This document shows, piece by piece, positions 42,329-51,428 of a stretch of 64,000 nucleotides of DNA; position 1 is the first letter of the stretch, and every line of letters begins with the position of its first letter. This stretch comes from Pseudomonas putida (lineage in GTDB: Bacteria > Pseudomonadota > Gammaproteobacteria > Pseudomonadales > Pseudomonadaceae). Both the position numbers and the translations under genes were made by a program. Under the pieces are notes generated by a model. That model was not told the DNA's origin, did not search any database, and saw only the letters and a program-made list of their open reading frames with translations. The stretch lies in NCBI RefSeq assembly GCF_003228315.1, contig NZ_CP029693.1, positions 3,771,501 through 3,835,500 of the forward strand. Reading direction: 5' to 3'.

Positions 42329-43503
42329 GCATAATTCGCTTCGAAGACGTCGACGTAATCTTCACCAAGGATCCGCGCGAGGCGCTCAAACTGCTGGACC
42401 AGGGCCTGACCCGCAGCGAGATCCTGAAAAAGACCGGCCAGATCGTGGGCGTCGAAAAGGCCAGCCTGGATATCGAGAAAGGCGAAATCTGCGTGCTGAT
42501 GGGCCTGTCCGGTTCCGGCAAGTCCAGCCTGCTGCGCTGCATCAACGGCCTCAACACCGTCAGCCGCGGCAAGCTGTTCGTCGAGCACGAAGGCAAGCAG
42601 ATCAACATTGCCTCCTGCTCCGCCGCCGAGCTGAAAATGATGCGCACCAAGCGCATCGCGATGGTGTTCCAGAAGTTCGCCCTGATGCCCTGGCTGACGG
42701 TGCGCGAGAACATCAGTTTCGGTCTGGAAATGCAGGGCCGTCCCGAGAAGGATCGCAAGAAACTGGTCGACGACAAGCTCGAACTGGTGGGCCTGACCCA
42801 ATGGCGCAACAAGAAGCCCGATGAGCTGTCCGGCGGCATGCAGCAGCGTGTGGGCCTGGCCCGTGCGCTGGCGATGGACGCCGACATCCTGCTGATGGAC
42901 GAACCGTTCTCGGCACTCGACCCGCTGATCCGCCAGGGTCTGCAGGACGAACTGCTGGAGCTGCAACGCAAGCTGAGCAAGACCATCGTGTTCGTGAGCC
43001 ACGACCTCGATGAAGCCCTCAAGCTCGGCAGCCGCATCGCGATCATGAAAGACGGCCGGATCATCCAGTACAGCAAGCCAGAGGAAATCGTCCTCAACCC
43101 GGCGGACGACTACGTGCGCACCTTCGTGGCCCACACCAACCCGCTGAACGTGTTGTGCGGTCGCAGCCTGATGCGCACCCTGGACAACTGCAAGCGCATC
43201 AACGGTTCAGTGTGCCTGGATCCGGGCGGCGATTCGTGGCTGGACCTGGCCGAAGGCAACACCATCAAGGGGGCCCGTCAGAACGGTTCGGTGCTGGACC
43301 TGCAGAACTGGGCGCCGGGGCAAGCCGTCGAAGGCCTGGCCCGTCGCCCGACCCTGGTGGACTCGAACATCGGCATGCGCGACGCGCTGCAGATTCGCTA
43401 CCAGACCGGCAACAAACTGGTGCTGCACGACAACAACAAAGTCGTCGGCATCCTCGGCGACAGCGAGCTGTACCACGCACTGCTCGGCAAGAACCTGGGC
43501 TAA
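42325..43503 (+). CDS. cbcV: Choline/betaine/carnitine ABC transporter ATPase
   Basis: A 392-residue ATPase of the ProV type. Walker A is GLSGSGKSS (60-68), the signature 'LSGGMQQRVGLARAL' starts near 168, and Walker B is 'DILLMDEPFSALD'. The C-terminal 110 residues form a regulatory CBS-like tail ('MRDALQIRYQTGNKLVLHDNNKVVGILGDSELYHALLGK'). It energises uptake through CbcW with CbcX, CaiX and other binding proteins. Confidence 0.94.
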   Translation: MSIIRFEDVDVIFTKDPREALKLLDQGLTRSEILKKTGQIVGVEKASLDIEKGEICVLMGLSGSGKSSLLRCINGLNTVSRGKLFVEHEGKQINIASCSAAELKMMRTKRIAMVFQKFALMPWLTVRENISFGLEMQGRPEKDRKKLVDDKLELVGLTQWRNKKPDELSGGMQQRVGLARALAMDADILLMDEPFSALDPLIRQGLQDELLELQRKLSKTIVFVSHDLDEALKLGSRIAIMKDGRIIQYSKPEEIVLNPADDYVRTFVAHTNPLNVLCGRSLMRTLDNCKRINGSVCLDPGGDSWLDLAEGNTIKGARQNGSVLDLQNWAPGQAVEGLARRPTLVDSNIGMRDALQIRYQTGNKLVLHDNNKVVGILGDSELYHALLGKNLG

Positions 43504-43515
43504 GGCAACAGACAC

Positions 43516-43545
43516 AAAAACGCCGCGAGAGATCGCGGCGTTTTT
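43516..43545. terminator. Bidirectional terminator between cbcV and betT
   Basis: A perfect 8-bp stem CGCCGCGA / TCGCGGCG with a GAGA loop, an A-run on the left and a T-run on the right, 18 bp after the cbcV stop. Confidence 0.92.
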
Positions 43546-43588
43546 GTTTGTGGGGATAGAGGGAAATTTGTATTGCCCCATCTGGCCC

Positions 43589-43681
43589 CATCGCGGGCAA
43601 GCCTTGCTCCCACAGGTATGGCGTCGAGCCCAGCATCTGCGGCAATCCGCAATCCTGTGGGAGCAAGGCTTGCCCGCGATG
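43589..43681. repeat. REP pair, type 2
   Basis: Inverted doublet between the cbcV terminator and the betT end. Confidence 0.88.
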
Positions 43682-43795
43682 AATGCGACACGGTGTCACT
43701 GAAACACCGCATCACCTCACAACTGAGCTACACCCCCGGCCAAGGAGCTGCCGATGGCTTTCAAACTGATCGAGCACGACACGGGTGAAGCTTCA
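43682..43795 (+). pseudogene. Possible gene remnant with ribosome site and start codon
   Basis: AAGGAG six bases before an ATG (43754) opens 'MAFKLIEHDTGEAS', which then runs into the antisense of betT and makes no sensible protein. On the minus strand just before it, 43722-43741 reads like the first 18 bases of a tRNA (GGGGGTGTAGCTCAGTT) but no tRNA follows. Both look like debris of an old insertion or deletion. Low certainty. Confidence 0.25.
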
Positions 43796-45469
43796 TCAAC
43801 CCGTAACCCGGTCCGCCATTGGACTGGCACGTTCTTGCAACTGGCCCGGTTGCAAATCCAGCTCGGTCAGCAGCTCAGTGAAACCACGACGACTACGCGC
43901 CGCCAACTCCGCCTGTTCCTGCTCGATCTGCACGTCCTGGCGCATGGCCTTGTGCAAGCCGAACATGAAGAACACCAGCACCACCGAGAACGGCAGGCCG
44001 GCCAGCACCACCATGGTTTGCATGGCTTCGAAGTTGCCGGCGAACAGCAGGCCGATGGTCACCAGGGTGATCACCACCGACCAGAAAATCCGCAACCAGT
44101 GTGGCGCGTCTTCGTCGACGTTGCCGCCCTTGCACGAGAGGTTGGCCATCATCACCGCGCCGGAATCCGCCGGTGTCAGGAACAGCACGAAACCAACGAA
44201 AATCGACACGCCGATCACCACCTTCGACGCCGGGTAATGCTCCAGCAACTGGTAGATCGCCATGGACGGCTGTTCCAGCGCCGTCTTGCCCAGCTCCACC
44301 GCCCCATGGTTCATCACCAGGTCCAGGGCCGAGTTACCGAAGATCGACAGCCACGCCAGGGTGAAACCCAGCGGAATCAGCAGCACGCCGGCGACCATTT
44401 CGCGCACCGTGCGACCACGGGAAATACGCGCGACGAACATGCCCACGAATGGCGCCCAGGAAATCCACCAGGCCCAGTAGAACAGGGTCCACAGGCCCAG
44501 CCAGCGGTCGGACTTCTCGCTGTCGCCTTCGTACACGTAGAGATCGAAGGTCTTCAGGACAACGCCGTTGAGGTAGTCACCGATGTTCTGCACGAAGCCG
44601 TTGAGCAGGTGCAGGGTCGGGCCGAACAGCAGCACGAAAATCAGCAGGCCGCTGAACAGCACGATGTTGAGGTTGGACAGGCGGCGAATGCCGTTTTCCA
44701 CACCCGACACGGCAGCGATGGTCGCCACGGTGCTCATCACGATGATCACGATCAACAGGTTGGTGTTGCTGTGCTGCATGCCGAACAGGTTTTCCAGACC
44801 CGACGACACTTGCAGCGAACCAATCCCCAGGTTGGTCACCAGGCCCAGCAGGGTCACGAACATGCCGAAGCCGTCCACCGCGTGACCGGCCGCGCCCTTG
44901 ACCCAACGCTCGCCCACCAGCGGATACAGCGCCGAACGCAACGCCAGCGGCTGGTTGTGACGGTAGGCAAAGTACGCCACCGCCAAACCCACCAGCGCGT
45001 AGATCGCCCAGCCATGCAGGCCCCAGTGCAGGAACGTCAGCTGCACCGCCTGACGCGCCGCCAGGTTGCTGCCGGCCACGCCTTCGGGCGGATTGAAAAA
45101 GTGATCCAGCGGCTCGGATGCACCGAAGTACAACAACGAAATGCCGATGCCCGAGGAGAACAGCATCCCCGCCCAGGCGCCGTAGCTGAAGTCCGGGGTG
45201 TCGTCCTTGCTGCCCAGTTTCAATTTGCCGTAGGACGAAAACGCCAGGCCGACGACAAAGATCAGGTAGGCGGCAATCACCACCATGTAGTACCAGCCGA
45301 AGCTGCGGGACAACCAGGCTTGCGCCGTACCCAGCATTCTGCCGGCCTCTTGCGGGGCAATGATCAGAATGGCGGTCAGCAATAGAATCAACGCGGTCGA
45401 GGTGTAGAACACCCAACCGTTGACCGTCACCTTTTGCGGTGGGGTCTTTATTAGCGAGGCAGAACTCAT
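43796..45469 (-). CDS. betT: Choline BCCT-family transporter
   Basis: A 557-residue sodium- or proton-coupled choline carrier with 12 predicted helices. The BCCT signature tryptophans are visible in 'TFLHWGLHGWAIYALVGLAVAYFAYRH' and 'WTLFYWAWWISWAPFVGMFVARISRGRTVREM'. The start at 45469 (MSSASLIK) matches the family; the frame continues to 45715 only through the promoter region. It is divergent from betI and shares its operator. Its short C-terminal tail fits an osmolarity-independent carrier used for choline as a nutrient; this last point is inference. Confidence 0.92.
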   Translation of the reverse strand: MSSASLIKTPPQKVTVNGWVFYTSTALILLLTAILIIAPQEAGRMLGTAQAWLSRSFGWYYMVVIAAYLIFVVGLAFSSYGKLKLGSKDDTPDFSYGAWAGMLFSSGIGISLLYFGASEPLDHFFNPPEGVAGSNLAARQAVQLTFLHWGLHGWAIYALVGLAVAYFAYRHNQPLALRSALYPLVGERWVKGAAGHAVDGFGMFVTLLGLVTNLGIGSLQVSSGLENLFGMQHSNTNLLIVIIVMSTVATIAAVSGVENGIRRLSNLNIVLFSGLLIFVLLFGPTLHLLNGFVQNIGDYLNGVVLKTFDLYVYEGDSEKSDRWLGLWTLFYWAWWISWAPFVGMFVARISRGRTVREMVAGVLLIPLGFTLAWLSIFGNSALDLVMNHGAVELGKTALEQPSMAIYQLLEHYPASKVVIGVSIFVGFVLFLTPADSGAVMMANLSCKGGNVDEDAPHWLRIFWSVVITLVTIGLLFAGNFEAMQTMVVLAGLPFSVVLVFFMFGLHKAMRQDVQIEQEQAELAARSRRGFTELLTELDLQPGQLQERASPMADRVTG

Positions 45470-45790
45470 GGCACAGATGCTCCGGGCAGTGCGAGAGAAG
45501 AACGCAAGGCAATGGGTACCCGACCAATCGGTGAGTGGGCAGCCGACCGGTGGGTGATATAAAGACAACCGGAAAAAAGCCCGAACCCTGGGGGCGCCGT
45601 GGCGTACAGGTTTCGAGCTTTTTCGGATGTCGGTTTGCCGCCATTTACCTGTCGGGAAAACCGGTAACAGCGACGAATTGTCGCGGATCTTATTCTTTGT
45701 TGATTGAACGTTCAATCAAAACAAAATAGACTGGCCCACATGCCGGTAGCCGCTTGACGACTGCCGGAAGGGCTTAAGGAGATGTGCAAG
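45470..45790. promoter_or_regulatory. Divergent betT/betI promoter region
   Basis: A 321-bp gap with one perfect 20-bp palindrome at 45700-45719. Toward betI a -35 TTGAAC (45704-45709) and -10 TAGACT (45727-45732) are 17 bp apart. Toward betT the mirror-image TTGAAC (45715-45710) and TAAGAT (45692-45687) are also 17 bp apart. Both promoters thus take their -35 box from the palindrome. Confidence 0.65.
45700..45719. promoter_or_regulatory. BetI operator
   Basis: TTGATTGAACGTTCAATCAA is a perfect 20-bp inverted repeat, close to the BetI sites known from E. coli and Acinetobacter. BetI bound here would block both divergent -35 boxes; choline releases it in the known systems. Confidence 0.85.
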
Positions 45791-46384
45791 ATGCCCAAGG
45801 TCGGTATGCAACCCATCCGCCGCCAGCAATTGATCGAAGCCACTCTGCAGGCCGTCGATCAGGTCGGAATGGGGGACGCCAGCATTGCGCTGATCGCCCG
45901 TCTGGCCGGTGTCTCCAACGGCATCATCAGTCACTACTTTCAGGACAAGAATGGCCTGATCGCCGCCACCATGGGGTACCTGATGAGCGTCCTGAGCGAG
46001 AACGTCACCGCGCGCCGTCAGGCGCTCACAGATGACAGCCCCCGGGCGCATCTGCAGGTGATCATCGAAGGCAACTTCGACGCCAGCCAGGTCAATGGCC
46101 CGGCAATGAAAACCTGGCTGGCCTTCTGGGCCACCAGCATGCACCAGCCGTCTTTGCACAGGTTGCAGCGGATCAACGATCACCGTCTGTATTCCAACCT
46201 GTGCTGCCAGTTCCGCCGTGTACTGCCGCTCGAAGATGCGCGCAGTGCAGCCCGTGGCCTGGCAGCGTTGATTGACGGCTTGTGGTTGCGCGGCGCGCTG
46301 TCGGGAGACGCTTTCGACACCGAGCAGGCGCAACAGATCGCTTACGAATACATGGATTTCCAACTGGCCAAGCGGGTGAGTTAG
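45791..46384 (+). CDS. betI: Choline-responsive TetR-family repressor
   Basis: A 197-residue repressor. The N-terminal HTH is '[54 protein letters not shown]', diagnostic for BetI, and the rest is the helical choline-binding domain. The start at 45791 (MPKVGMQ) has AAGGAG nine bases upstream; the ATG at 45782 is too close to it. It is the first gene of betIBA. Confidence 0.95.
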   Translation: MPKVGMQPIRRQQLIEATLQAVDQVGMGDASIALIARLAGVSNGIISHYFQDKNGLIAATMGYLMSVLSENVTARRQALTDDSPRAHLQVIIEGNFDASQVNGPAMKTWLAFWATSMHQPSLHRLQRINDHRLYSNLCCQFRRVLPLEDARSAARGLAALIDGLWLRGALSGDAFDTEQAQQIAYEYMDFQLAKRVS

Positions 46385-46445
46385 AGCACACCAAGAACGC
46401 TCGACACCCGATACGTGCCACCACTCATGCACTTGCGAGGACTTT

Positions 46446-47918
46446 ATGGCCCGTTTCGAACTGCAAAAACTCTACATCGATGGCGGCTACACCGACGCTG
46501 GCAGCGATGCCACCTTCGAAGCCATCAACCCGGCTAACGGTGAAGTCCTCGCAAAAGTACAACGCGCCACCAAGGAAGACGTCGAACGCGCCGTGGTCAG
46601 CGCCGAAAAGGGCCAGAAAATCTGGGCCTCCATGACCGCCATGGAGCGTTCGCGCATCCTGCGTCGCGCCGTGGAAATCCTGCGTGAGCGCAACGACGAA
46701 CTGGCTGCCCTGGAAACCCTGGACACCGGCAAGGCATTCTCCGAAACCAAATACGTCGACATCGTCACCGGCGCCGACGTGCTGGAGTACTACGCAGGCC
46801 TGGTTCCAGCCATCGAAGGCGAGCAGATTCCACTGCGCACCACTTCGTTCGTCTACACCCGTCGCGAGCCGCTGGGCGTCGTGGCCGGTATCGGCGCGTG
46901 GAACTACCCGATCCAGATCGCCCTGTGGAAATCCGCGCCAGCCCTGGCGGCCGGTAACGCGATGATCTTCAAGCCAAGCGAAGTCACCTCGCTGACCACC
47001 CTGAAACTGGCCGAGATCTACACCGAAGCCGGCCTGCCGGCTGGCGTGTTCAACGTCCTGACCGGCAGCGGCCGCGAAGTCGGCACCTGGCTGACCGAAC
47101 ACCCGCGCATCGAGAAAGTCTCGTTCACCGGCGGCACCGACACCGGCAAGAAAGTCATGGCCAGCGCTTCCAGCTCTTCGCTCAAAGACGTGACCATGGA
47201 ACTGGGCGGCAAGTCCCCGCTGATCATCTGCGACGACGCCGACCTGGATCGCGCCGCCGACACTGCGATGATGGCCAACTTCTACAGCTCCGGTCAGGTC
47301 TGCACCAACGGCACTCGCGTGTTCGTACCGGCTCACATGAAGGCTGCGTTCGAAGCGAAGATCGCCGAGCGCGTGGCGCGCATCCGCATCGGCAACCCGG
47401 AAGACGAAAACACCAACTTCGGCCCGCTGGTCAGCTTCGCTCACATGGAAAGCGTGTTGGGCTACATCGCCAAGGGTAAAGAAGAAGGTGCCCGCGTGCT
47501 GTGCGGCGGTGAGCGTCTGACTGACGGCGCATTCGCCAAGGGCGCGTACGTTGCCCCGACCGTGTTCACCGACTGCTCCGACGACATGACCATCGTGCGT
47601 GAAGAAATCTTCGGCCCGGTCATGGCGATCCTCAGCTACGAAACCGAAGAAGAAGTGATCCGCCGCGCCAACGACACCGACTTCGGCCTGGCCGCCGGTG
47701 TGGTCACCAAGGACCTGAACCGCGCCCACCGCATCATCCATCAACTGGAAGCCGGTATCTGCTGGATCAACGCCTGGGGCGAGTCCGACGCCAAGATGCC
47801 GGTCGGTGGCTACAAGCAGTCGGGTGTCGGCCGTGAGAACGGCATCAGCTCGCTGAACAACTTCACCCGCATCAAATCGGTACAGGTCGAGCTGGGCGAT
47901 TACGTCTCGGTGTTCTAA
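46446..47918 (+). CDS. betB: Betaine aldehyde dehydrogenase
   Basis: A 490-residue NAD(P)+ aldehyde dehydrogenase making glycine betaine. The catalytic Cys286 ('[14 protein letters not shown]') and general base Glu252 ('MELGGKSPL') are present. '[30 protein letters not shown]' is the nucleotide-binding stretch. It lies between betI and betA. Confidence 0.96.
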   Translation: MARFELQKLYIDGGYTDAGSDATFEAINPANGEVLAKVQRATKEDVERAVVSAEKGQKIWASMTAMERSRILRRAVEILRERNDELAALETLDTGKAFSETKYVDIVTGADVLEYYAGLVPAIEGEQIPLRTTSFVYTRREPLGVVAGIGAWNYPIQIALWKSAPALAAGNAMIFKPSEVTSLTTLKLAEIYTEAGLPAGVFNVLTGSGREVGTWLTEHPRIEKVSFTGGTDTGKKVMASASSSSLKDVTMELGGKSPLIICDDADLDRAADTAMMANFYSSGQVCTNGTRVFVPAHMKAAFEAKIAERVARIRIGNPEDENTNFGPLVSFAHMESVLGYIAKGKEEGARVLCGGERLTDGAFAKGAYVAPTVFTDCSDDMTIVREEIFGPVMAILSYETEEEVIRRANDTDFGLAAGVVTKDLNRAHRIIHQLEAGICWINAWGESDAKMPVGGYKQSGVGRENGISSLNNFTRIKSVQVELGDYVSVF

Positions 47919-47948
47919 GGCGACATTTTTTTCGCCTGCGAGGCCGCC

Positions 47949-48012
47949 TTCGCGAGCAGGCTCGCTCCTACAGAAGTACGCGTTCCACTGTAGGAGCGAG
48001 CCTGCTCGCGAT
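47949..48012. repeat. REP pair, type 1
   Basis: Closely spaced inverted doublet in the betB-betA gap. Confidence 0.88.
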
Positions 48013-48071
48013 CGAGTGCGAAGCACTCGCCAGGGCCTGACCTGAACCAACATTCAAAGAGGGTGCATTCA

Positions 48072-49772
48072 ATGTCCCAAGAATTCGACTACATCATCAT
48101 CGGTGCCGGCTCGGCCGGTAACACCCTGGCGACCCGTCTGACCGAAGACGCCGGCGTCACCGTCCTGCTGCTCGAAGCCGGTGGCCCGGACTACCGCATG
48201 GACTTCCGCACGCAGATGCCGGCCGCCCTGGCGTTCCCGCTGCAAGGCCGTCGCTACAACTGGGCCTACGAAACCGATCCGGAGCCGCACATGGACGGGC
48301 GCCGCATGGAATGCGGTCGCGGAAAGGGCCTGGGTGGTTCCTCGCTGATCAACGGCATGTGCTACATCCGTGGCAACGCGATGGACTACGACGGCTGGGC
48401 GAAACTGCCGGGCCTGGAAGACTGGACCTACCTCGACTGCCTGCCGTATTTCCGCAAGGCGGAAACCCGTGACATCGGCCCCAACGACTACCACGGCGGC
48501 GAAGGCCCGGTCAGCGTGACCACGCCCAAGGCCGGCAACAACCCGCTGTTTCACGCCATGGTCGAAGCCGGCGTGCAGGCCGGTTACCCGCGCACCGAAG
48601 ACCTCAACGGTTACCAGCAGGAAGGCTTCGGCCCGATGGACCGCACCGTCACGCCGAAGGGCCGTCGTGCTTCCACTGCTCGCGGTTACCTGGACGTGGC
48701 GAAGAAGCGTTCGACCCTGACCATCGTCACCCACGCCCTGACCGACAAGATCCTGTTCGAAGGCAAGCGCGCGGTCGGTGTGCGTTACCTGGTTGGCGCC
48801 GCTGAAGAGCGCGTTGAAGTCAAAGCGCGCAAGGAAGTGCTGCTGTGCTCCGGCGCCATCGCTTCGCCGCAGATCCTGCAACGCTCCGGCGTAGGCCCGG
48901 CAAAACTGCTGGAAAGCCTCGACATCCCGGTGGTCCACGACCTGCCGGGCGTCGGCGAGAACCTGCAGGACCACCTGGAGCTGTACCTGCAATACGCCTG
49001 CACCCAGCCGGTGTCGCTGTACCCGTCGCTGCTGTGGCACAACCAGCCGGCCATCGGTGCCGAATGGCTGTTCAACGGCACCGGCATCGGCGCCAGCAAC
49101 CAGTTCGAAGCCGGCGGTTTCATCCGCACCCGTCCGGAATTCGAATGGCCGAACATCCAGTACCACTTCCTGCCGGTGGCGATTAACTACAACGGCAGCA
49201 ACGGCGTGCAGGAGCACGGCTTCCAGGCGCACATGGGTTCCATGCGTTCGCCGAGCCGTGGGCGCATCCAGGTCAAGTCCAAGGACCCGCGCCAGCACCC
49301 GAGCATTCTGTTCAACTACATGGCCACCGAGCAGGACTGGCAGGAATTCCGCGACGGCATCCGCCTGACCCGGGAAATCATGCAGCAGCCGGCACTGGAC
49401 GCCTTCCGTGGTCGCGAAATCAGCCCGGGCATCGAAGTGCAATCCGATGAAGAGCTGGACAAGTTCATTCGCGAGCACGCCGAGACCGCGTTCCACCCGT
49501 CCTGCTCGTGCAAGATGGGCACCGACGAGATGGCGGTGGTCGACGGCCAGGGTCGCGTACATGGCATGCAAGGCCTGCGCGTGGTCGATGCCTCGATCAT
49601 GCCGATCATCACCACCGGCAACCTGAATGCACCGACGATCATGATGGCCGAGAAAATCGCCGACAGGATCCGTGGTCGCCAGCCGCTGGCGCGCAGCAAG
49701 GCTGCCTACTATGTGGCCGGTGATGCGCCGGTGAAGGGCAAGGCGGTGCGGGAAGTGAGCCAGCCGGCTTAA
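48072..49772 (+). CDS. betA: Choline dehydrogenase
   Basis: A 566-residue GMC flavoprotein oxidising choline to betaine aldehyde, passing electrons to the respiratory chain. The FAD motif GAGSAG is at residues 11-16. GMC signatures are '[20 protein letters not shown]' and '[19 protein letters not shown]', and the active-site His is in '[11 protein letters not shown]'. The start at 48072 is preferred (AGAGGG upstream) over 48063. Confidence 0.95.
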   Translation: MSQEFDYIIIGAGSAGNTLATRLTEDAGVTVLLLEAGGPDYRMDFRTQMPAALAFPLQGRRYNWAYETDPEPHMDGRRMECGRGKGLGGSSLINGMCYIRGNAMDYDGWAKLPGLEDWTYLDCLPYFRKAETRDIGPNDYHGGEGPVSVTTPKAGNNPLFHAMVEAGVQAGYPRTEDLNGYQQEGFGPMDRTVTPKGRRASTARGYLDVAKKRSTLTIVTHALTDKILFEGKRAVGVRYLVGAAEERVEVKARKEVLLCSGAIASPQILQRSGVGPAKLLESLDIPVVHDLPGVGENLQDHLELYLQYACTQPVSLYPSLLWHNQPAIGAEWLFNGTGIGASNQFEAGGFIRTRPEFEWPNIQYHFLPVAINYNGSNGVQEHGFQAHMGSMRSPSRGRIQVKSKDPRQHPSILFNYMATEQDWQEFRDGIRLTREIMQQPALDAFRGREISPGIEVQSDEELDKFIREHAETAFHPSCSCKMGTDEMAVVDGQGRVHGMQGLRVVDASIMPIITTGNLNAPTIMMAEKIADRIRGRQPLARSKAAYYVAGDAPVKGKAVREVSQPA

Positions 49773-49787
49773 TATCGCGTCGACCGC

Positions 49788-49854
49788 CATCGCGAGCAGG
49801 CTCGCTCCTACAAGGGAATGCTTTCCAACTGTAGGAGCGAGCCTGCTCGCGATG
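49788..49854. repeat. REP pair, type 1
   Basis: Inverted doublet after betA. It gives the tldD-like frame its false N-terminal extension. Confidence 0.88.
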
Positions 49855-49985
49855 AGGCCCCCTCAAACAACGCATCACTCTCTCCTTCCCTTGATCCATC
49901 CCCCTCGCAGGCCTACTCTAGCGCCACGCAATCGTTTCACCCCTCCCCCGCAGCACCGATGCTCCACACCAAGGAGGTCCCCCGA

Positions 49986-51428
49986 ATGTTCGATTTCCAC
50001 CCCCAGCTCAAGCAGCGCTTCGCTGCCTTGCGCACGGGCGCTGAATTCTTTTCCCTGCGTTATGTGCGCGAGTCCGGCCAATACCTGTCGGTGCGCAAGA
50101 ACGTTGCCGAACCGCCGAGCCTGCGCCGTGACGAAGGCGCGATGCTGACCGTACGGGTCAACGGCGTCGAAGCCTATGCCGCCACCAACGACCTGTCGCA
50201 ACAAGGCCTGCAAGCCGCCCTCGAACGCGCCGAACAGCAGGCGCGCCGGCTCAAGCCCCACGCCCTGCTGGATCTGCGCGAACAAGCGGTCTCCAGCGAC
50301 CGCGCCGACTATTTTTCGCCGAACCTCGACCAGCCGTTCCCGTCCCTGAGCGACTGCTATGAATTGCTCGGCGCCGAGTCCGCCGCCGTGCCCCGTGACG
50401 AGCGCCTGGTGAACTGGCAGGTGAGCATCGGCATCACGAACGTTGAGCAGATCTACCTCAGCAGCGCCGGCGCCGAACTGCGCCAGGCCCAGCGTTTCGT
50501 CTATCCGGGCCTCGACGTCACCGCCTACGACGGCAACGACAGCCAGACCCGCAGCCTGGGCCGCGAGAACTTCGGCCAGCAGGGTGGCGCCGATGTCATC
50601 AGTCGTTGCGGCCTGATCGGTGCCGGGCCACAGGTCGCCGAGCAGGCGCTGCAACTTCTGCTCGCGCCGAACACCCCGCAAGGTCCGCGGGACCTGCTGC
50701 TGATGCCCGACCAGATGATGCTGCAGATCCACGAATCCATCGGCCACCCGTTGGAACTGGACCGCATCCTCGGCGATGAGCGCAATTACGCCGGCACCAG
50801 CTTCGTCAAGGCGCAAGACTTCGGGCACCTGCAATACGGCTCGCAGCTGCTCAACGTGACCTTCGACCCGGACATTCCCGAGCAGCTTGCCAGCTACGGT
50901 CATGACGACGACGGCAGTTCCGCGAGCAAGCAATTCCTGATCCGCGAAGGCTTGTTGTTGCGCCCTTTGGGCGGTGCGTTGTCGCAATTCCGTGCAGGTC
51001 TCGATGGCGTCGCCAACAGCCGCGCCTGCAGCTGGAACCGCCCACCGATCGATCGCATGGCCAACCTCAACATCGAGCCGGGCGATCAACCGCTGGAGCG
51101 CCTGATCGGCAACATCGAACACGGCATCCTGATGAGCACCAATCGCTCGTGGTCCATCGACGATGCGCGCAACAAGTTCCAGTTCGGCTGTGAATGGGGC
51201 CAGTTGATCGAGAACGGCGAGCTCAAGGGCGTGGTGAAGAACCCGAATTATCGGGGGGTCTCCGCGCAGTTCTGGAAAAGCCTCAGCGCGGTCGGCGATG
51301 CCAGCACCTTCAAGGTCCTGGGCACACCGAACTGCGGCAAGGGCGAACCGAACCAGGTGATCCGCGTCGGCCATGCGTCGCCGGCCTGCGTGTTCAGCAA
51401 CGTTGATGTGTTTGGAGGAGACGCCTGA
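49986..51428 (+). CDS. TldD-like metalloprotease subunit (second paralogue)
   Basis: A 480-residue member of the TldD/PmbA family. It carries the zinc-binding HExxxH motif at 249-254 (HESIGH), the catalytic hallmark of TldD. 'GILMSTNRSWSIDDARNKFQFGCEWGQLIENGELKGVVKNPNY' is the typical C-terminal part. The start at 49986 has an AAGGAGG site. It overlaps the next gene by one base (TGATG), which encodes a TldE-type partner, so the two should form a heterodimeric peptidase. The sequence differs from the housekeeping TldD family I know, so this is probably an additional pair. Confidence 0.85.
   Translation: MFDFHPQLKQRFAALRTGAEFFSLRYVRESGQYLSVRKNVAEPPSLRRDEGAMLTVRVNGVEAYAATNDLSQQGLQAALERAEQQARRLKPHALLDLREQAVSSDRADYFSPNLDQPFPSLSDCYELLGAESAAVPRDERLVNWQVSIGITNVEQIYLSSAGAELRQAQRFVYPGLDVTAYDGNDSQTRSLGRENFGQQGGADVISRCGLIGAGPQVAEQALQLLLAPNTPQGPRDLLLMPDQMMLQIHESIGHPLELDRILGDERNYAGTSFVKAQDFGHLQYGSQLLNVTFDPDIPEQLASYGHDDDGSSASKQFLIREGLLLRPLGGALSQFRAGLDGVANSRACSWNRPPIDRMANLNIEPGDQPLERLIGNIEHGILMSTNRSWSIDDARNKFQFGCEWGQLIENGELKGVVKNPNYRGVSAQFWKSLSAVGDASTFKVLGTPNCGKGEPNQVIRVGHASPACVFSNVDVFGGDA

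Noticed and set aside
43722..43741. tRNA gene downstream of betT
   Set aside because: Only the first 17-18 bases resemble a tRNA; no anticodon arm, T arm or CCA end follows.
46425..48053. 542-residue frame opposite betB
   Set aside because: Shadow of betB; the real protein has complete aldehyde dehydrogenase motifs on the plus strand.
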